From NCBI GenBank assembly GCA_902775075.1, contig CACYKX010000048.1, forward strand, positions 1 through 16,038: a DNA stretch of 16,038 bases, in the 5' to 3' direction. Source of the DNA: an uncultured Prevotellaceae bacterium. Its GTDB lineage: Bacteria; Bacteroidota; Bacteroidia; Bacteroidales; Bacteroidaceae. The position numbers and the translations under genes were made by a program. Every line of letters starts with the position of its first letter. The first letter of the stretch is position 1. Shown here piece by piece: positions 1 to 6,938 of the stretch. Under the pieces are notes generated by a model. That model worked only from the letters and a program-made list of their open reading frames with translations. It was not told where the DNA came from and did no database searches.

Positions 1-1017
1 CACACCGACTCCAACTACACTTTTGCCTGGGAGCCATTCGGACAAAAGACCGACACCATCGAGACTCGCGCAATGATGGGTTCGTCAACACTCTACACAG
101 TCGAAGTAGAGCATAAGGAACACCTTATTACTTGTGCGGCTCGTGACTCGGTGCGTGTGAACATCAATCACCAGCCACTGCCGAACTTCGACCCGGGAAT
201 TTATCCTCTTGAAGGCTGCGAGCCCTACACCATTCATTTTGAGAACACTTCGCAGTATGGCGACAACTTCCTCTGGGATTTCGGCGACGGACAGACATCA
301 ACAGCTGAAAGTCCAACCCACACCTATGGAACAGGACAATACAACTTACGCTACATCGTCTCGAGTCAATATGGATGCCAAGACTCACTCGTATACGAAG
401 ACCTGATTACAGTATACTCAAGTCCTGTGGCCCAGTTCTCGTGGGAGCCTATGAACCCGACAGTGATGCACCCGTCTGTGCAATTCCAAAACCTCACCGT
501 ACCGCAATCGGACAACAACCGCTACTATTGGGAAATCCAGTATGACAGAGACAACAACATCTCGTATCACACCCTGACTGATGTCAACCCCGTCTTCGAT
601 TGGTCTACCGATGGCGAAGACATATCAGGCAACTATATTGCACGCCTTATAGCTATGACCCAGAATATGGGTCCCAGCGGACGAGTTGTGGAATGTCGCG
701 ACACTATCGAGAACAGCATATTGCTTGTCAACGACTTCCTGCAGTTCCCCAACGCCATCACTCCCAACGGTGACGGCATCAACGACAAGTTTATCATCCG
801 TAACCTTATCGAAGGCCTTGGCTATCCCAACAACTCGCTGGCTGTATACGACCGCTGGGGCAAACAAGTATTCTACAAAGAAAACATATCGAAGGAGGAA
901 GACTTCTGGGATCCTGCAACAGGCAACATCCCTGCAGGCACATACTTCTGGCGCTTCACAGGAAAGGGCTACCTTGGTGACATACAACGCAACGGAGTAG
1001 TAGAAATCATCAAATAA
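1..1017 (+). CDS. Secreted PKD-domain protein with T9SS type B (gliding motility-associated) C-terminal domain, 5' partial
   Basis: The frame is open from the first base, so the gene begins before the window; 338 residues are visible. Near residues 65-140 there is a PKD-type Ig-like domain with the signature WDFGDG followed by THTY. A second beta-rich, PKD-like region follows, beginning FSWEP. The last ~90 residues are a gliding-motility C-terminal domain (CHU_C / T9SS type B sorting): FPNAITPNGDGINDKF, then YDRWGKQVF, WDP, IPAGTYFWRF and a final GVVEIIK. In this family the domain directs export across the outer membrane by the type IX system, so the product is probably a large cell-surface or secreted adhesin-like protein. 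The rest of the protein is not visible, so its binding role is unknown. The gene converges on the leftward gene at 1093 and ends at a hairpin terminator. Confidence 0.9.
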   Translation, partial: HTDSNYTFAWEPFGQKTDTIETRAMMGSSTLYTVEVEHKEHLITCAARDSVRVNINHQPLPNFDPGIYPLEGCEPYTIHFENTSQYGDNFLWDFGDGQTSTAESPTHTYGTGQYNLRYIVSSQYGCQDSLVYEDLITVYSSPVAQFSWEPMNPTVMHPSVQFQNLTVPQSDNNRYYWEIQYDRDNNISYHTLTDVNPVFDWSTDGEDISGNYIARLIAMTQNMGPSGRVVECRDTIENSILLVNDFLQFPNAITPNGDGINDKFIIRNLIEGLGYPNNSLAVYDRWGKQVFYKENISKEEDFWDPATGNIPAGTYFWRFTGKGYLGDIQRNGVVEIIK

Positions 1018-1041
1018 TCCAAATCACTAATATAAACTAAA

Positions 1042-1075
1042 AAAGCTCGCTTAAACAGCGAGCTTTCTAGTTTTA
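1042..1075 (+). terminator. Rho-independent terminator, probably bidirectional
   Basis: A perfect 9-bp stem (AAAGCTCGC / GCGAGCTTT) with a 7-base loop is followed on the plus strand by CTAGTTTTAT. On the minus strand it is followed by TTTTAGTTTATA. It lies between two convergent genes (stops at 1017 and 1093) and can serve both. Confidence 0.8.
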
Positions 1076-1092
1076 TATAAAGCAAACCAAGC

Positions 1093-1959
1093 TTACCTAA
1101 TCAGAGTTATTGTACCTTTCTTGTGTTGCAGGCCCTTGTTCGCATCGTTCAATTCGATAATGTACACATACGTGCCCATAGGCTGCTTATAGCCGTTGTA
1201 GGTGCCGTCCCAGCCACGCGAGACATCCTTGCTGTGGTATACCAGACGACCGCTGCGCGAATAGATGAAGATTTCATACGAAAGCAGACTGGCATCCGTA
1301 TTAGGCTTGACTTTGAACTGACGCACTTCGTCATTTACCGGGTCATCGGGCGAGAAAGCATTGGGAATCCATATCACCAATTCTTGGTCTGCAATTTTGC
1401 GGGGTTCTATCGGTCGCTGAGGAACCGTTTCCCTGTTGTTCTCAACCACATCGGCATTCACCTCGGTGAGACCGGTGCTTTCCTGAGTTGATACTCCCGT
1501 CTCCTTAGATGTTGCCGAACTGTTATTCGACTTTACAGACTCAAGAGTCTTAACCTCTGTTCCTTGAGCAAAGCTGGAAGCATATTCGACAGGCATAACA
1601 GCCTCCACCTGACTTTCAGATGCAATAGAAGGCGTCTTTGCGTCTTTAACCAGAGGCCTGTCTACGCTAGCCACAGTTTTCACATCTTCTATTGTTGCCA
1701 CTTCAGATCTAACAGTTACTGTCCGCTCAACTCTCTGCTGGGCAACGGTCTTTGTTTGGGTTACATCGCCATCGCCATTGCTTCTGTTCACAGCAAACAA
1801 CAGGGCAATCGACGCCACCACAGCAGTCGAAGTAACCAAAGCAATACGGCGACGACGAACAGTCGACACGCGGTTGTTCATTGTCTCCATAATAGACTGC
1901 CAGACTTTCTCGTCGGGCTGTTTCTCGTAGTTCTCGAATTTATCCTTTAACGTACTCAT
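1093..1959 (-). CDS. Anti-sigma-like single-pass membrane protein with gliding-motility C-terminal domain
   Basis: The protein has 288 residues. Residues 1-37 are a short charged cytoplasmic segment with WQSIMETMNNR, ending in RRRR. Residues 39-57 form one hydrophobic helix (ALVTSTAVVASIALLFAV), inside-to-outside by the positive-inside rule. Residues 60-195 are a Ser/Thr/Val/Glu-rich low-complexity linker. Residues 198-288 are a gliding-motility/CHU_C-type domain (IPNAFSPDDPVNDEVRQF, YSRSGRLVY, GWDGTYNG, MGTYVYIIEL). It starts 35 bases downstream of an ECF sigma factor gene on the same strand, the usual position of an anti-sigma factor, and the size and topology fit that role. No canonical zinc-binding anti-sigma motif (HxxxCxxC) is visible, so the anti-sigma function is inferred from context. 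The periplasmic part could sense T9SS or envelope state. Confidence 0.75.
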   Translation of the reverse strand: MSTLKDKFENYEKQPDEKVWQSIMETMNNRVSTVRRRRIALVTSTAVVASIALLFAVNRSNGDGDVTQTKTVAQQRVERTVTVRSEVATIEDVKTVASVDRPLVKDAKTPSIASESQVEAVMPVEYASSFAQGTEVKTLESVKSNNSSATSKETGVSTQESTGLTEVNADVVENNRETVPQRPIEPRKIADQELVIWIPNAFSPDDPVNDEVRQFKVKPNTDASLLSYEIFIYSRSGRLVYHSKDVSRGWDGTYNGYKQPMGTYVYIIELNDANKGLQHKKGTITLIR

Positions 1960-1994
1960 ATCTGATATAACTTTAATTCAAACATAAATGGTTT

Positions 1995-2525
1995 TTAAAA
2001 AAAGCCTTTCAATTTCTCCGCCAGCATCCGTTTGGCTCTTACAAGTGCGCCACGCACCGTCGACTCCTTTATCTTCAACATTTCAGAGACTTCTCTGATA
2101 CTGTAGCCTTCCACTTCACACAAGTTCAGAACCGACCTAAATGAGCCCGGGAGCTCCTGCATAGCCTTCATCACTATCTCGGCGTCAATCTTGGCATAAA
2201 TGTCTTCACTCGTCGCATATCTTGCGTCTTCCGTATAAAGCTCATTCAACTCCATAGGCTTTTCGCTGCGCACATAGTTTATGGCAGTATAGATCATTAT
2301 TCTTTTAATCCACGCTCCAAGAGCTTTGGCGTCACGAATTTTGCTTAGATTTTCAAAAACCTTGATGAAACCGTCGTGCAGAACATCCTCGGCTGCTGCA
2401 GATGAATGGGTGTATCGCAGGCACACTCCATACATCTTGGGCGCGAAGCGTTCGTAGAGCTGCCTACACGCCTTCTCATCCCTTTTAATACAAGCTTTTA
2501 TAAGATGTTCTTCGTCCGATTTCAT
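1995..2525 (-). CDS. ECF-type RNA polymerase sigma factor (sigma-70 family)
   Basis: The product has 176 residues, the normal length for an ECF sigma factor. Residues ~22-88 are sigma region 2 (LYERFAPKMYGVCLRYT, the acidic AAAEDVLHDGFIKVFENL core-binding helix, then GAWIKRIMIYTAINYVRS). Residues ~118-172 are region 4 (AMQELPGSFRSVLNL, EGYSIREVSEMLKIKESTVRGALVRAKRML), a helix-turn-helix that reads -35 elements. It would direct core polymerase to a specific regulon, released when the partner protein encoded just downstream is inactivated. The upstream gap to trmO is 46 bases and shows no convincing promoter, so it may be co-transcribed with trmO. The ATG start at 2525 gives a complete family N-terminus. 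Confidence 0.95.
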   Translation of the reverse strand: MKSDEEHLIKACIKRDEKACRQLYERFAPKMYGVCLRYTHSSAAAEDVLHDGFIKVFENLSKIRDAKALGAWIKRIMIYTAINYVRSEKPMELNELYTEDARYATSEDIYAKIDAEIVMKAMQELPGSFRSVLNLCEVEGYSIREVSEMLKIKESTVRGALVRAKRMLAEKLKGFF

Positions 2526-2571
2526 TACCCTATAGTCACACTAAGCGGCCTTTTCGCTGCAAAAAGAAGTG

Positions 2572-3270
2572 TTAAAAAATGTTAACCACGTATAAAACCT
2601 TGTCATCCCGCACCTTAAACTTGACATTATATCCAGAAAAAGACAATCCATACTCACGTTCTTCATCGTGCTGATAAGACGGACGAGGGTCGTGAGCCAA
2701 GACATCAAGCAAGGGCTCACGCAATTCCTCCCCTACCCTGCCAAGTAAGGAAGGTTCGCATACAACCTCGAGAAGACAGTCGGCTGCCACAGGAGCGAAA
2801 CCGCTCCGCGCGTCGGGATGGGCATCGGTATAGGGCAGATAAGGCTTTATATCATATATCGGCGTTCCATCCATAAGGTCGGCACCAGTCACATAAAGTA
2901 CCGGTCCGTTTTCGGTATGTCGTTCAACTCGGACAAGTCTGACTGACGACAGAGCCAAGCCATTAGGCCTGAACGAGGAGCGTGTAGCAAAGACTCCCAT
3001 ACGCTGATTACCACCCAAGCGCGGCGGACGGACCGTTGGCGACCATCCCTGGCGTTCATTCGCCGAGAATCGCCAAACAAGCCACAGATAGTCGAAATCG
3101 TCAATTCCTCGCAATGCGTCAACATTTCTATATTCCGGTTCAAAAACAATCCTCGACACAATATTGTCAACGATATTGCTTTGGCGCGGAATGCCAAACT
3201 TCTGCGGAAAGGCTCCGTAAAGTCTTGCTATAGCACTGATAGTCACTTCTTCCATTGCTTCTTCTCCCAT
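2572..3270 (-). CDS. trmO: tRNA (N6-threonylcarbamoyladenosine(37)-N6)-methyltransferase TrmO family (TsaA/YaeB)
   Basis: In this family the enzyme uses S-adenosylmethionine to methylate N6 of t6A37 in certain tRNAs, fine-tuning decoding. The product has 232 residues. The beta-barrel TsaA domain spans about residues 9-160: the substrate-site segment KFGIPRQ (24-30), the DDFDYLWLVWRF strand (57-68), RLGGNQRMGVFATRSSFRPNGLALS (84-108) containing the family hallmark RPNxxxLS, and DLMDGTPIYDIKPYLPY (131-147). The C-terminal ~70 residues form the small extra domain seen in YaeB-type members. Two in-frame ATGs are possible, at 3270 and 3255; the 3255 start is preceded by a GGAGAAG stretch. Either start overlaps the PAP2 stop (28 or 13 bases), suggesting translational coupling. 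Confidence 0.92.
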   Translation of the reverse strand: MGEEAMEEVTISAIARLYGAFPQKFGIPRQSNIVDNIVSRIVFEPEYRNVDALRGIDDFDYLWLVWRFSANERQGWSPTVRPPRLGGNQRMGVFATRSSFRPNGLALSSVRLVRVERHTENGPVLYVTGADLMDGTPIYDIKPYLPYTDAHPDARSGFAPVAADCLLEVVCEPSLLGRVGEELREPLLDVLAHDPRPSYQHDEEREYGLSFSGYNVKFKVRDDKVLYVVNIF

Positions 3271-3950
3271 AAATCGTTCAACCAGAAAGACAGGTCTGCC
3301 GACAGCATTCCGATACCCGCACCGGCAAGCACATCACCAGCCCAATGACGATCGTTATATATCCGCATAAAACCCGTCAGGAGAGCCACAGCGTAGCCAG
3401 CGACAGGAATCCATACCGAGGTCTTGCCATACTCGAGACGCAGCAGCTCCGCTCCCGAGAAAGCAAATGCCGTGTGTCCGGACGGAAAACTGGTAGACGA
3501 GCTGCGATCAGGCCGCATTTCAAGGTTTAAATGCTTTATTGAATGCGTTACAACAGTGGTCAAGGCAATAGTTGAGGCCGTGCGACGCAGCAATGACCAC
3601 CTTTCGTCACGCGATGGAACGCCGGCCAGGTTAAGCAAAACAACAGCCGAATATGGCGCATACTGAACAATATTGTCGAAATGCATTGCTCTATGGTCAA
3701 AGGCGTTGCGACGCCACATCTGCACTTCTTCGCGTATGAGGATATTCTGACGTTGCATAGGTTCCAAAAACAAAGGTGTGGTGCCAGCGGCAATGGTTAG
3801 CCCTGTCAAGGTTATCGGCAATGGCTTTTGCCATAACAAGCCGCTTGTCGGCTTAGGGGCAAAAGAGATACTGTCGCGTTGCGACCAAGCCTGAGGCAAT
3901 GACACACTCCAGACACACAGAAAGCACAATATGAACTCCTTAGCTTTCAA
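3243..3950 (-). CDS. PAP2-family membrane-associated phosphatase with signal peptide
   Basis: The product has 235 residues. All three phosphatidic acid phosphatase type 2 motifs are present: K139-x6-R146-P147, P156-S-G-H159 and R196-x5-H202-x3-D206, where the two His and the Asp make up the catalytic centre. The N-terminus (LCFLCVWSVSLPQAWS) reads as a signal peptide, and hydrophobic helices flank the motifs, so the enzyme should act at the envelope on lipid or isoprenoid phosphates; the substrate cannot be told from sequence. The start is a TTG at 3950: the preceding in-frame codon is a stop and the next Met is around residue 65, inside the mature protein. It overlaps the end of the comB-like gene by 11 bases, indicating an operon and probable coupled translation. 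Confidence 0.9.
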   Translation of the reverse strand: MKAKEFILCFLCVWSVSLPQAWSQRDSISFAPKPTSGLLWQKPLPITLTGLTIAAGTTPLFLEPMQRQNILIREEVQMWRRNAFDHRAMHFDNIVQYAPYSAVVLLNLAGVPSRDERWSLLRRTASTIALTTVVTHSIKHLNLEMRPDRSSSTSFPSGHTAFAFSGAELLRLEYGKTSVWIPVAGYAVALLTGFMRIYNDRHWAGDVLAGAGIGMLSADLSFWLNDLWEKKQWKK

Positions 3951-4656
3951 CTATCAGTCTTCCGTTTTTATAAACCGGCACCAGCGGACAAGTGTCTGCC
4001 TCGAATGCCCATCTAATATCTCGCTCATATCCAAGCCGCATCAGCCTGTGGACGTGTGTAGCCTTTCGACAATAGCCATACAGATCACCTTTTGCACTCT
4101 GCCACAAATCCAAAGCCATCATCGCTGCATCGTTCACCAGTTCCACTTTATGGTTAACATCTTGAATACGTTCTGCCAACGCTCCGGCGAAAAGGGTATC
4201 CTCCAGCGAAGGGTCGCCTTTCCATCCCGAGCATAGTACTACCGTATCATTGCATTCATCCACAAGTCTTTGCGCTAACGCTGAAAGATTTGCAAAAGCC
4301 CCCACATATAGTCTCGTTGACTCTGCAGCACGCAGGATAGACACCGTACCATTTGTCGTAGAATATGCCAAACGGCTGCCTGTGAGGTCCATAGACAGAT
4401 ACTCTGTAGGCGAATTGCCGCACTTGGCTCCGTTTACCTTCTCGCCTCCACGCTCCGCGGCCAGGGTATACCCCAAAGAGTCATAATCCCGAAGCTTCTC
4501 CAACGAGTCGAGCGGCACAATCTCAGACGCTCCCGACTTGAAAGCAGCACAAATAGCAGATGTGGCCCTCAAGACATCAACGGCAACCGTTGTGTGGTCC
4601 TCTTTCAACAATCTACCATCATAAAGCGCTGGCGACAAGACTACTTCAAACTTCAT
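3940..4656 (-). CDS. comB: 2-phosphosulfolactate phosphatase family protein (ComB-like)
   Basis: The product has 238 residues and looks full length for ComB. Recognisable family blocks are VDVLRAT (26-32), AERGG (67-71), GNSP (80-83), TTNGT (100-104) and CSGWKGDPSLEDTLFAGAL. The characterised family member is a Mg-dependent acid phosphatase that converts 2-phosphosulfolactate to sulfolactate in coenzyme M synthesis. Bacteria without that pathway often carry homologues, so the real substrate here is uncertain. The frame can be read back to a TTG at 4683, but the ATG at 4656 starts directly at the conserved MKFEVVLSP and is preferred. The gene begins 58 bases downstream of the rnpB 3' end on the same strand, and no strong promoter of its own is evident, so read-through from rnpB is possible. 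Confidence 0.85.
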   Translation of the reverse strand: MKFEVVLSPALYDGRLLKEDHTTVAVDVLRATSAICAAFKSGASEIVPLDSLEKLRDYDSLGYTLAAERGGEKVNGAKCGNSPTEYLSMDLTGSRLAYSTTNGTVSILRAAESTRLYVGAFANLSALAQRLVDECNDTVVLCSGWKGDPSLEDTLFAGALAERIQDVNHKVELVNDAAMMALDLWQSAKGDLYGYCRKATHVHRLMRLGYERDIRWAFEADTCPLVPVYKNGRLIVES

Positions 4657-4714
4657 ATAATGACTTTTAGACTCTGTTTGCAAATCAAAACCTACTCGTT
4701 AGAATAAAAAAAAG

Positions 4715-5100
4715 AAACGGCAACCTATAAGCCGGGTTCTGTAACCGCCAAGACGGTTCTCTATCATTAATCTAAGACAACCGTCGCCGGCTGCCTTTAT
4801 CAACCTACCCCCCGACAACGGACGAGTCAACCCTTAACTGTCGGTATATTTGGTCTTTCAGCCCATAAGGTTTACCACCAAGTGCATCGCTGCACCCGTC
4901 GTGAGCTCTTGCCTCGCGTTTTCACCCTTACTACACAAGAGGCTTTTGGCCTCGAATATAGCGGTATATTTTCTGCGGCACTGTCTGTAACACGCCCTTT
5001 GCAGGAACGTGTCCCTTCCCGTTAGGAAGTATGGCGACTCTTTGCTGCCCGGACTTTCCTCTCGCAGATTGCTCTGCCAGCGATAGAGCGGTTGCCGTTT
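4715..5100 (-). ncRNA. rnpB: RNase P RNA (bacterial type A)
   Basis: This is the catalytic RNA that matures tRNA 5' ends. Read on the minus strand it begins with AAACGGCAACC, which pairs with the 3' GGTTGCCGTTT to form the P1 helix and fixes both ends; the RNA is about 386 nt, a normal length. The universally conserved GAGGAAAGTCCGGGC lies at 5048-5062 and the matching 3' block ACAGAACCCGGCTTATAG at 4724-4741. The AGTAAGGGTGAAA and GGCAAGAGCTCAC segments fit the specificity domain. A run of eight T on the minus strand (4706-4713) directly follows the 3' end. No protein is encoded here; open frames within it are incidental. Confidence 0.95.
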
Positions 5101-5107
5101 CAAATTG

Positions 5108-5139
5108 CAAAATTACACATTTTTTCACACTTGTCGAAA
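5108..5139 (-). promoter_or_regulatory. Bacteroidota-type promoter for rnpB
   Basis: On the minus strand the -7 element TAATTTTG (5108-5115) matches TAnnTTTG and lies 7 bases before the first base of rnpB. A weak -33 element TTTCG (5135-5139) is spaced 19 bases upstream. The 14-base string TGTGTAATTTTGCA is shared with the promoter of the channel gene at 15732. Confidence 0.75.
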
Positions 5140-5510
5140 AAAAACTTTTTCACCGCCTTGAGTGTACCATAATGGTTTCCAAATGGGCCAAAACCCCCAA
5201 AACGTCCCAAACAAGGCAAAAAGCCACCTAAAAGCATAAAACACAAACAATTACACAACCATTTCAAAAAAAAGTTTGAAAAAGTGCAGAAAGACCAAAT
5301 TTTATCCATCTCTAAGTAGCTGATTCTATGGACCAAATTCTTACCAAAGTTTACTCAAATTCCTATCAAAGTTTAGTCAAATTTCAGTTCAGTAAACTTT
5401 GATAGGAATCAGATAGTTTTTTGATAAAAAAGAACTACGATTTCGCTATGTACTCAACTTCAAAAAAAGCTATTTTTAAATCTTTTTCCGAGCAATTGCA
5501 TTTTTATTCG
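5140..5510. other. AT-rich non-coding region between rnpB and the lipoprotein operon
   Basis: Roughly 370 bases lie between the divergent rnpB promoter and the promoter of the lipoprotein gene. I see no credible gene: open frames here are short, lack a family signature and run over the rnpB promoter. The stretch is rich in homopolymeric A and T runs and contains the repeat cluster described separately at 5334-5409. No tRNA-like or riboswitch-like fold is recognisable by eye. Confidence 0.6.
5334..5409. repeat. Tandem 22-bp repeat plus 17-bp perfect inverted repeat
   Basis: Two head-to-tail 22-base units (5334-5355 and 5356-5377) agree at 19 of 22 positions, sharing the core CAAAGTTTA. A perfect 17-bp inverted repeat overlaps the second unit: ATTCCTATCAAAGTTTA at 5359-5375 and its reverse complement at 5393-5409, with a 17-base spacer. 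The cluster therefore holds three copies of (T/C)CAAAGTTTA, two in one orientation and one inverted, about 100 bases upstream of the lipoprotein promoter. It could be an operator array, a folded RNA element or a remnant of a mobile-element end. No long T run follows directly, so a simple terminator is less likely. Confidence 0.75.
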
Positions 5511-5518
5511 TATCTTTG
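5483..5518 (+). promoter_or_regulatory. Bacteroidota-type promoter for the DUF4810/GNA1162 operon
   Basis: TATCTTTG (5511-5518) matches the -7 consensus TAnnTTTG, and a degenerate -33 element TTTTTCCG (5483-5490) lies 20 bases upstream. Transcription would start near 5525, leaving a leader of about 80 bases before the ATG at 5606. Confidence 0.65.
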
Positions 5519-5605
5519 CAATTTGTAATTTATAAATACATACCATTGGGCAACAGTCCATAAATATGCATAGAAAATTAATAAACAGCTAAATACAATA
5601 GCATT

Positions 5606-6106
5606 ATGACTATAAAACATACGCTAAAAACCATCTTGATAATTTGCGGATTGAGTATAGTTGCCGCCTGTAAGTCGTCTGCACCCACGTTAGACCCTAT
5701 CTTAATGCTGAACTACTGCAAGGAACCAACGACAGCAACACTCGAGAACCTCTCAAAAAACTATGGCTCGTTCATAAACAAAAGCCGCAAGAAGGGCGTT
5801 AAACAGCCTGGTATTTACAGCGACTATGCTGTGACACTCGTCCAGCTCGGTAAACGTGCTGAGGCCAACAGTTGGTTCAACAAAGAGATGGAAGCTTTTC
5901 CCGCCTCTAGGACATATGTCGCCCAGCTGAAACGGATGCTCCTACCCGAATATGTCAACAACAACAGCATCAATGTCAATGAGGCTTCGATTGAAGACAA
6001 CTCTGAACAGGATGCATCAACAAAAGTCAAGACCGACGGAAACAAAGCGTCGAGCAAAAAACAAGGCAATAGCAAGAGTGCCAACAATAAAAAGAAAAGC
6101 AGATAA
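5606..6106 (+). CDS. DUF4810-like lipoprotein
   Basis: The product has 166 residues. An SPII signal peptide ends in the lipobox SIVAA-C22. Residues ~75-115 match the DUF4810 core: GVKQPGIYSDYAVTLVQLG, then AEANSWFNKEMEAFPAS and LKRMLLPEY, a short helical TPR-like region. Residues 115-166 are a low-complexity Asn/Ser/Lys tail ending KKKSR. In Neisseria and other bacteria, DUF4810 proteins are encoded beside a GNA1162-type lipoprotein and a CsgG-type lipoprotein, and are thought to act together at the outer membrane. Here the GNA1162-like partner follows after 18 bases, but no CsgG-like gene precedes it. The molecular role of the family is not established. Confidence 0.8.
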   Translation: MTIKHTLKTILIICGLSIVAACKSSAPTLDPILMLNYCKEPTTATLENLSKNYGSFINKSRKKGVKQPGIYSDYAVTLVQLGKRAEANSWFNKEMEAFPASRTYVAQLKRMLLPEYVNNNSINVNEASIEDNSEQDASTKVKTDGNKASSKKQGNSKSANNKKKSR

Positions 6107-6124
6107 CATCAATACAACCCGACA

Positions 6125-6904
6125 ATGAAACGTCTGACATTTATTATATCTTTGCTCGCAACCGTATTGCTTGGTGCCTGCAAAAGCGAAAAGAAGATTA
6201 ATTCGTATAGTGACATCTATGCCGAAAGACCTACAGTCATTTACATTGCCCCTATCAACGACAAGGCTGAGCGCAAGGTGGAGAAATACCCGACCGATAT
6301 TGAATACAACAATGAGATCAACACAGCCAAGGCCTATCTTTTCCAAACCATCTATGAGCCGCTGCAAAACATTGGCTACTACGTAATCGGCCCTGCGGCA
6401 TCGCAGCAGATTGCAGAGAACAATGAGATGACCCCTAAGCAACTGCGTAATGGCGACATCAAGGTATACAACAAGAATTATGGCATCGATGCCGTGCTCG
6501 TTGTCACCCTGCACAAATGGAAAGACGACAACAACAAGAAAATTGCTTATCTTGAATATCAACTTCGTTCAACAAAGACCAACATCGACCTGTTACACAC
6601 TTGGGTAATGGCGGTGAAACAGGTGCCTACAAACCTTAAAGGCGACCCCATAAAAATGAGCAACGACACCAAGTTTGCCAATCGGTTCGGCTTTGACAAC
6701 GGAACTGCCCAGCGTTGCTTCCTCGTCGAGATGGTGAACGACTACGTTTTGCGCAACCTTCCGACCAGCAGTCTCAGGCGCCAGTTTGAGAAGGACCTAT
6801 ACAAGTCGGCCAACCCCAACTACATAAAATTCACGTGGCTTGACGGCGGTGCAGACGTTCAGGAATGCTCTGCTGAAGAGTATGAATCCAACGCCTTCCT
6901 TTGA
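6125..6904 (+). CDS. GNA1162 / DUF799-family lipoprotein
   Basis: The product has 259 residues, with an SPII signal peptide and lipobox LLGA-C19. The body resembles the GNA1162/DUF799 family: RPTVIYIAPINDKAER, AYLFQTIYEPLQNIGYYVIGP, the segment GIDAVLVVTLHKW, and the terminal region with a conserved-looking RCFLVEMVNDYVL. These lipoproteins have an alpha/beta fold related to TolB/CsgG-type periplasmic domains, and they occur with CsgG-like and DUF4810 partners. It sits 18 bases after the DUF4810 gene, so the two should be co-transcribed. The next gene starts only 34 bases downstream with no terminator between, so the M6 protease may be part of the same transcript. Confidence 0.82.
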   Translation: MKRLTFIISLLATVLLGACKSEKKINSYSDIYAERPTVIYIAPINDKAERKVEKYPTDIEYNNEINTAKAYLFQTIYEPLQNIGYYVIGPAASQQIAENNEMTPKQLRNGDIKVYNKNYGIDAVLVVTLHKWKDDNNKKIAYLEYQLRSTKTNIDLLHTWVMAVKQVPTNLKGDPIKMSNDTKFANRFGFDNGTAQRCFLVEMVNDYVLRNLPTSSLRRQFEKDLYKSANPNYIKFTWLDGGADVQECSAEEYESNAFL

Positions 6905-6938
6905 TTATTAAATATCACGATACAACATATCCACAAAA

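Noticed and set aside
2530..2566. Possible terminator between trmO and the sigma factor gene
   Set aside because: Only a 4-5 bp stem (AGCG/CGCT) with no following T run on the minus strand; too weak to call.
4657..4683. A longer start for the comB-like gene at a TTG
   Set aside because: The ATG at 4656 begins directly at the family's conserved N-terminus; the nine extra residues show no conservation signal.
4858..5336. Several short open frames over and just right of rnpB
   Set aside because: They read through the RNase P RNA or its promoter and have no protein signature; the RNA gene explains the conservation.
6017..6562. A 181-codon minus-strand open frame across the two lipoprotein genes
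   Set aside because: It spans both lipoprotein genes on the opposite strand, and those have lipoboxes and family signatures; the frame itself shows no domain.
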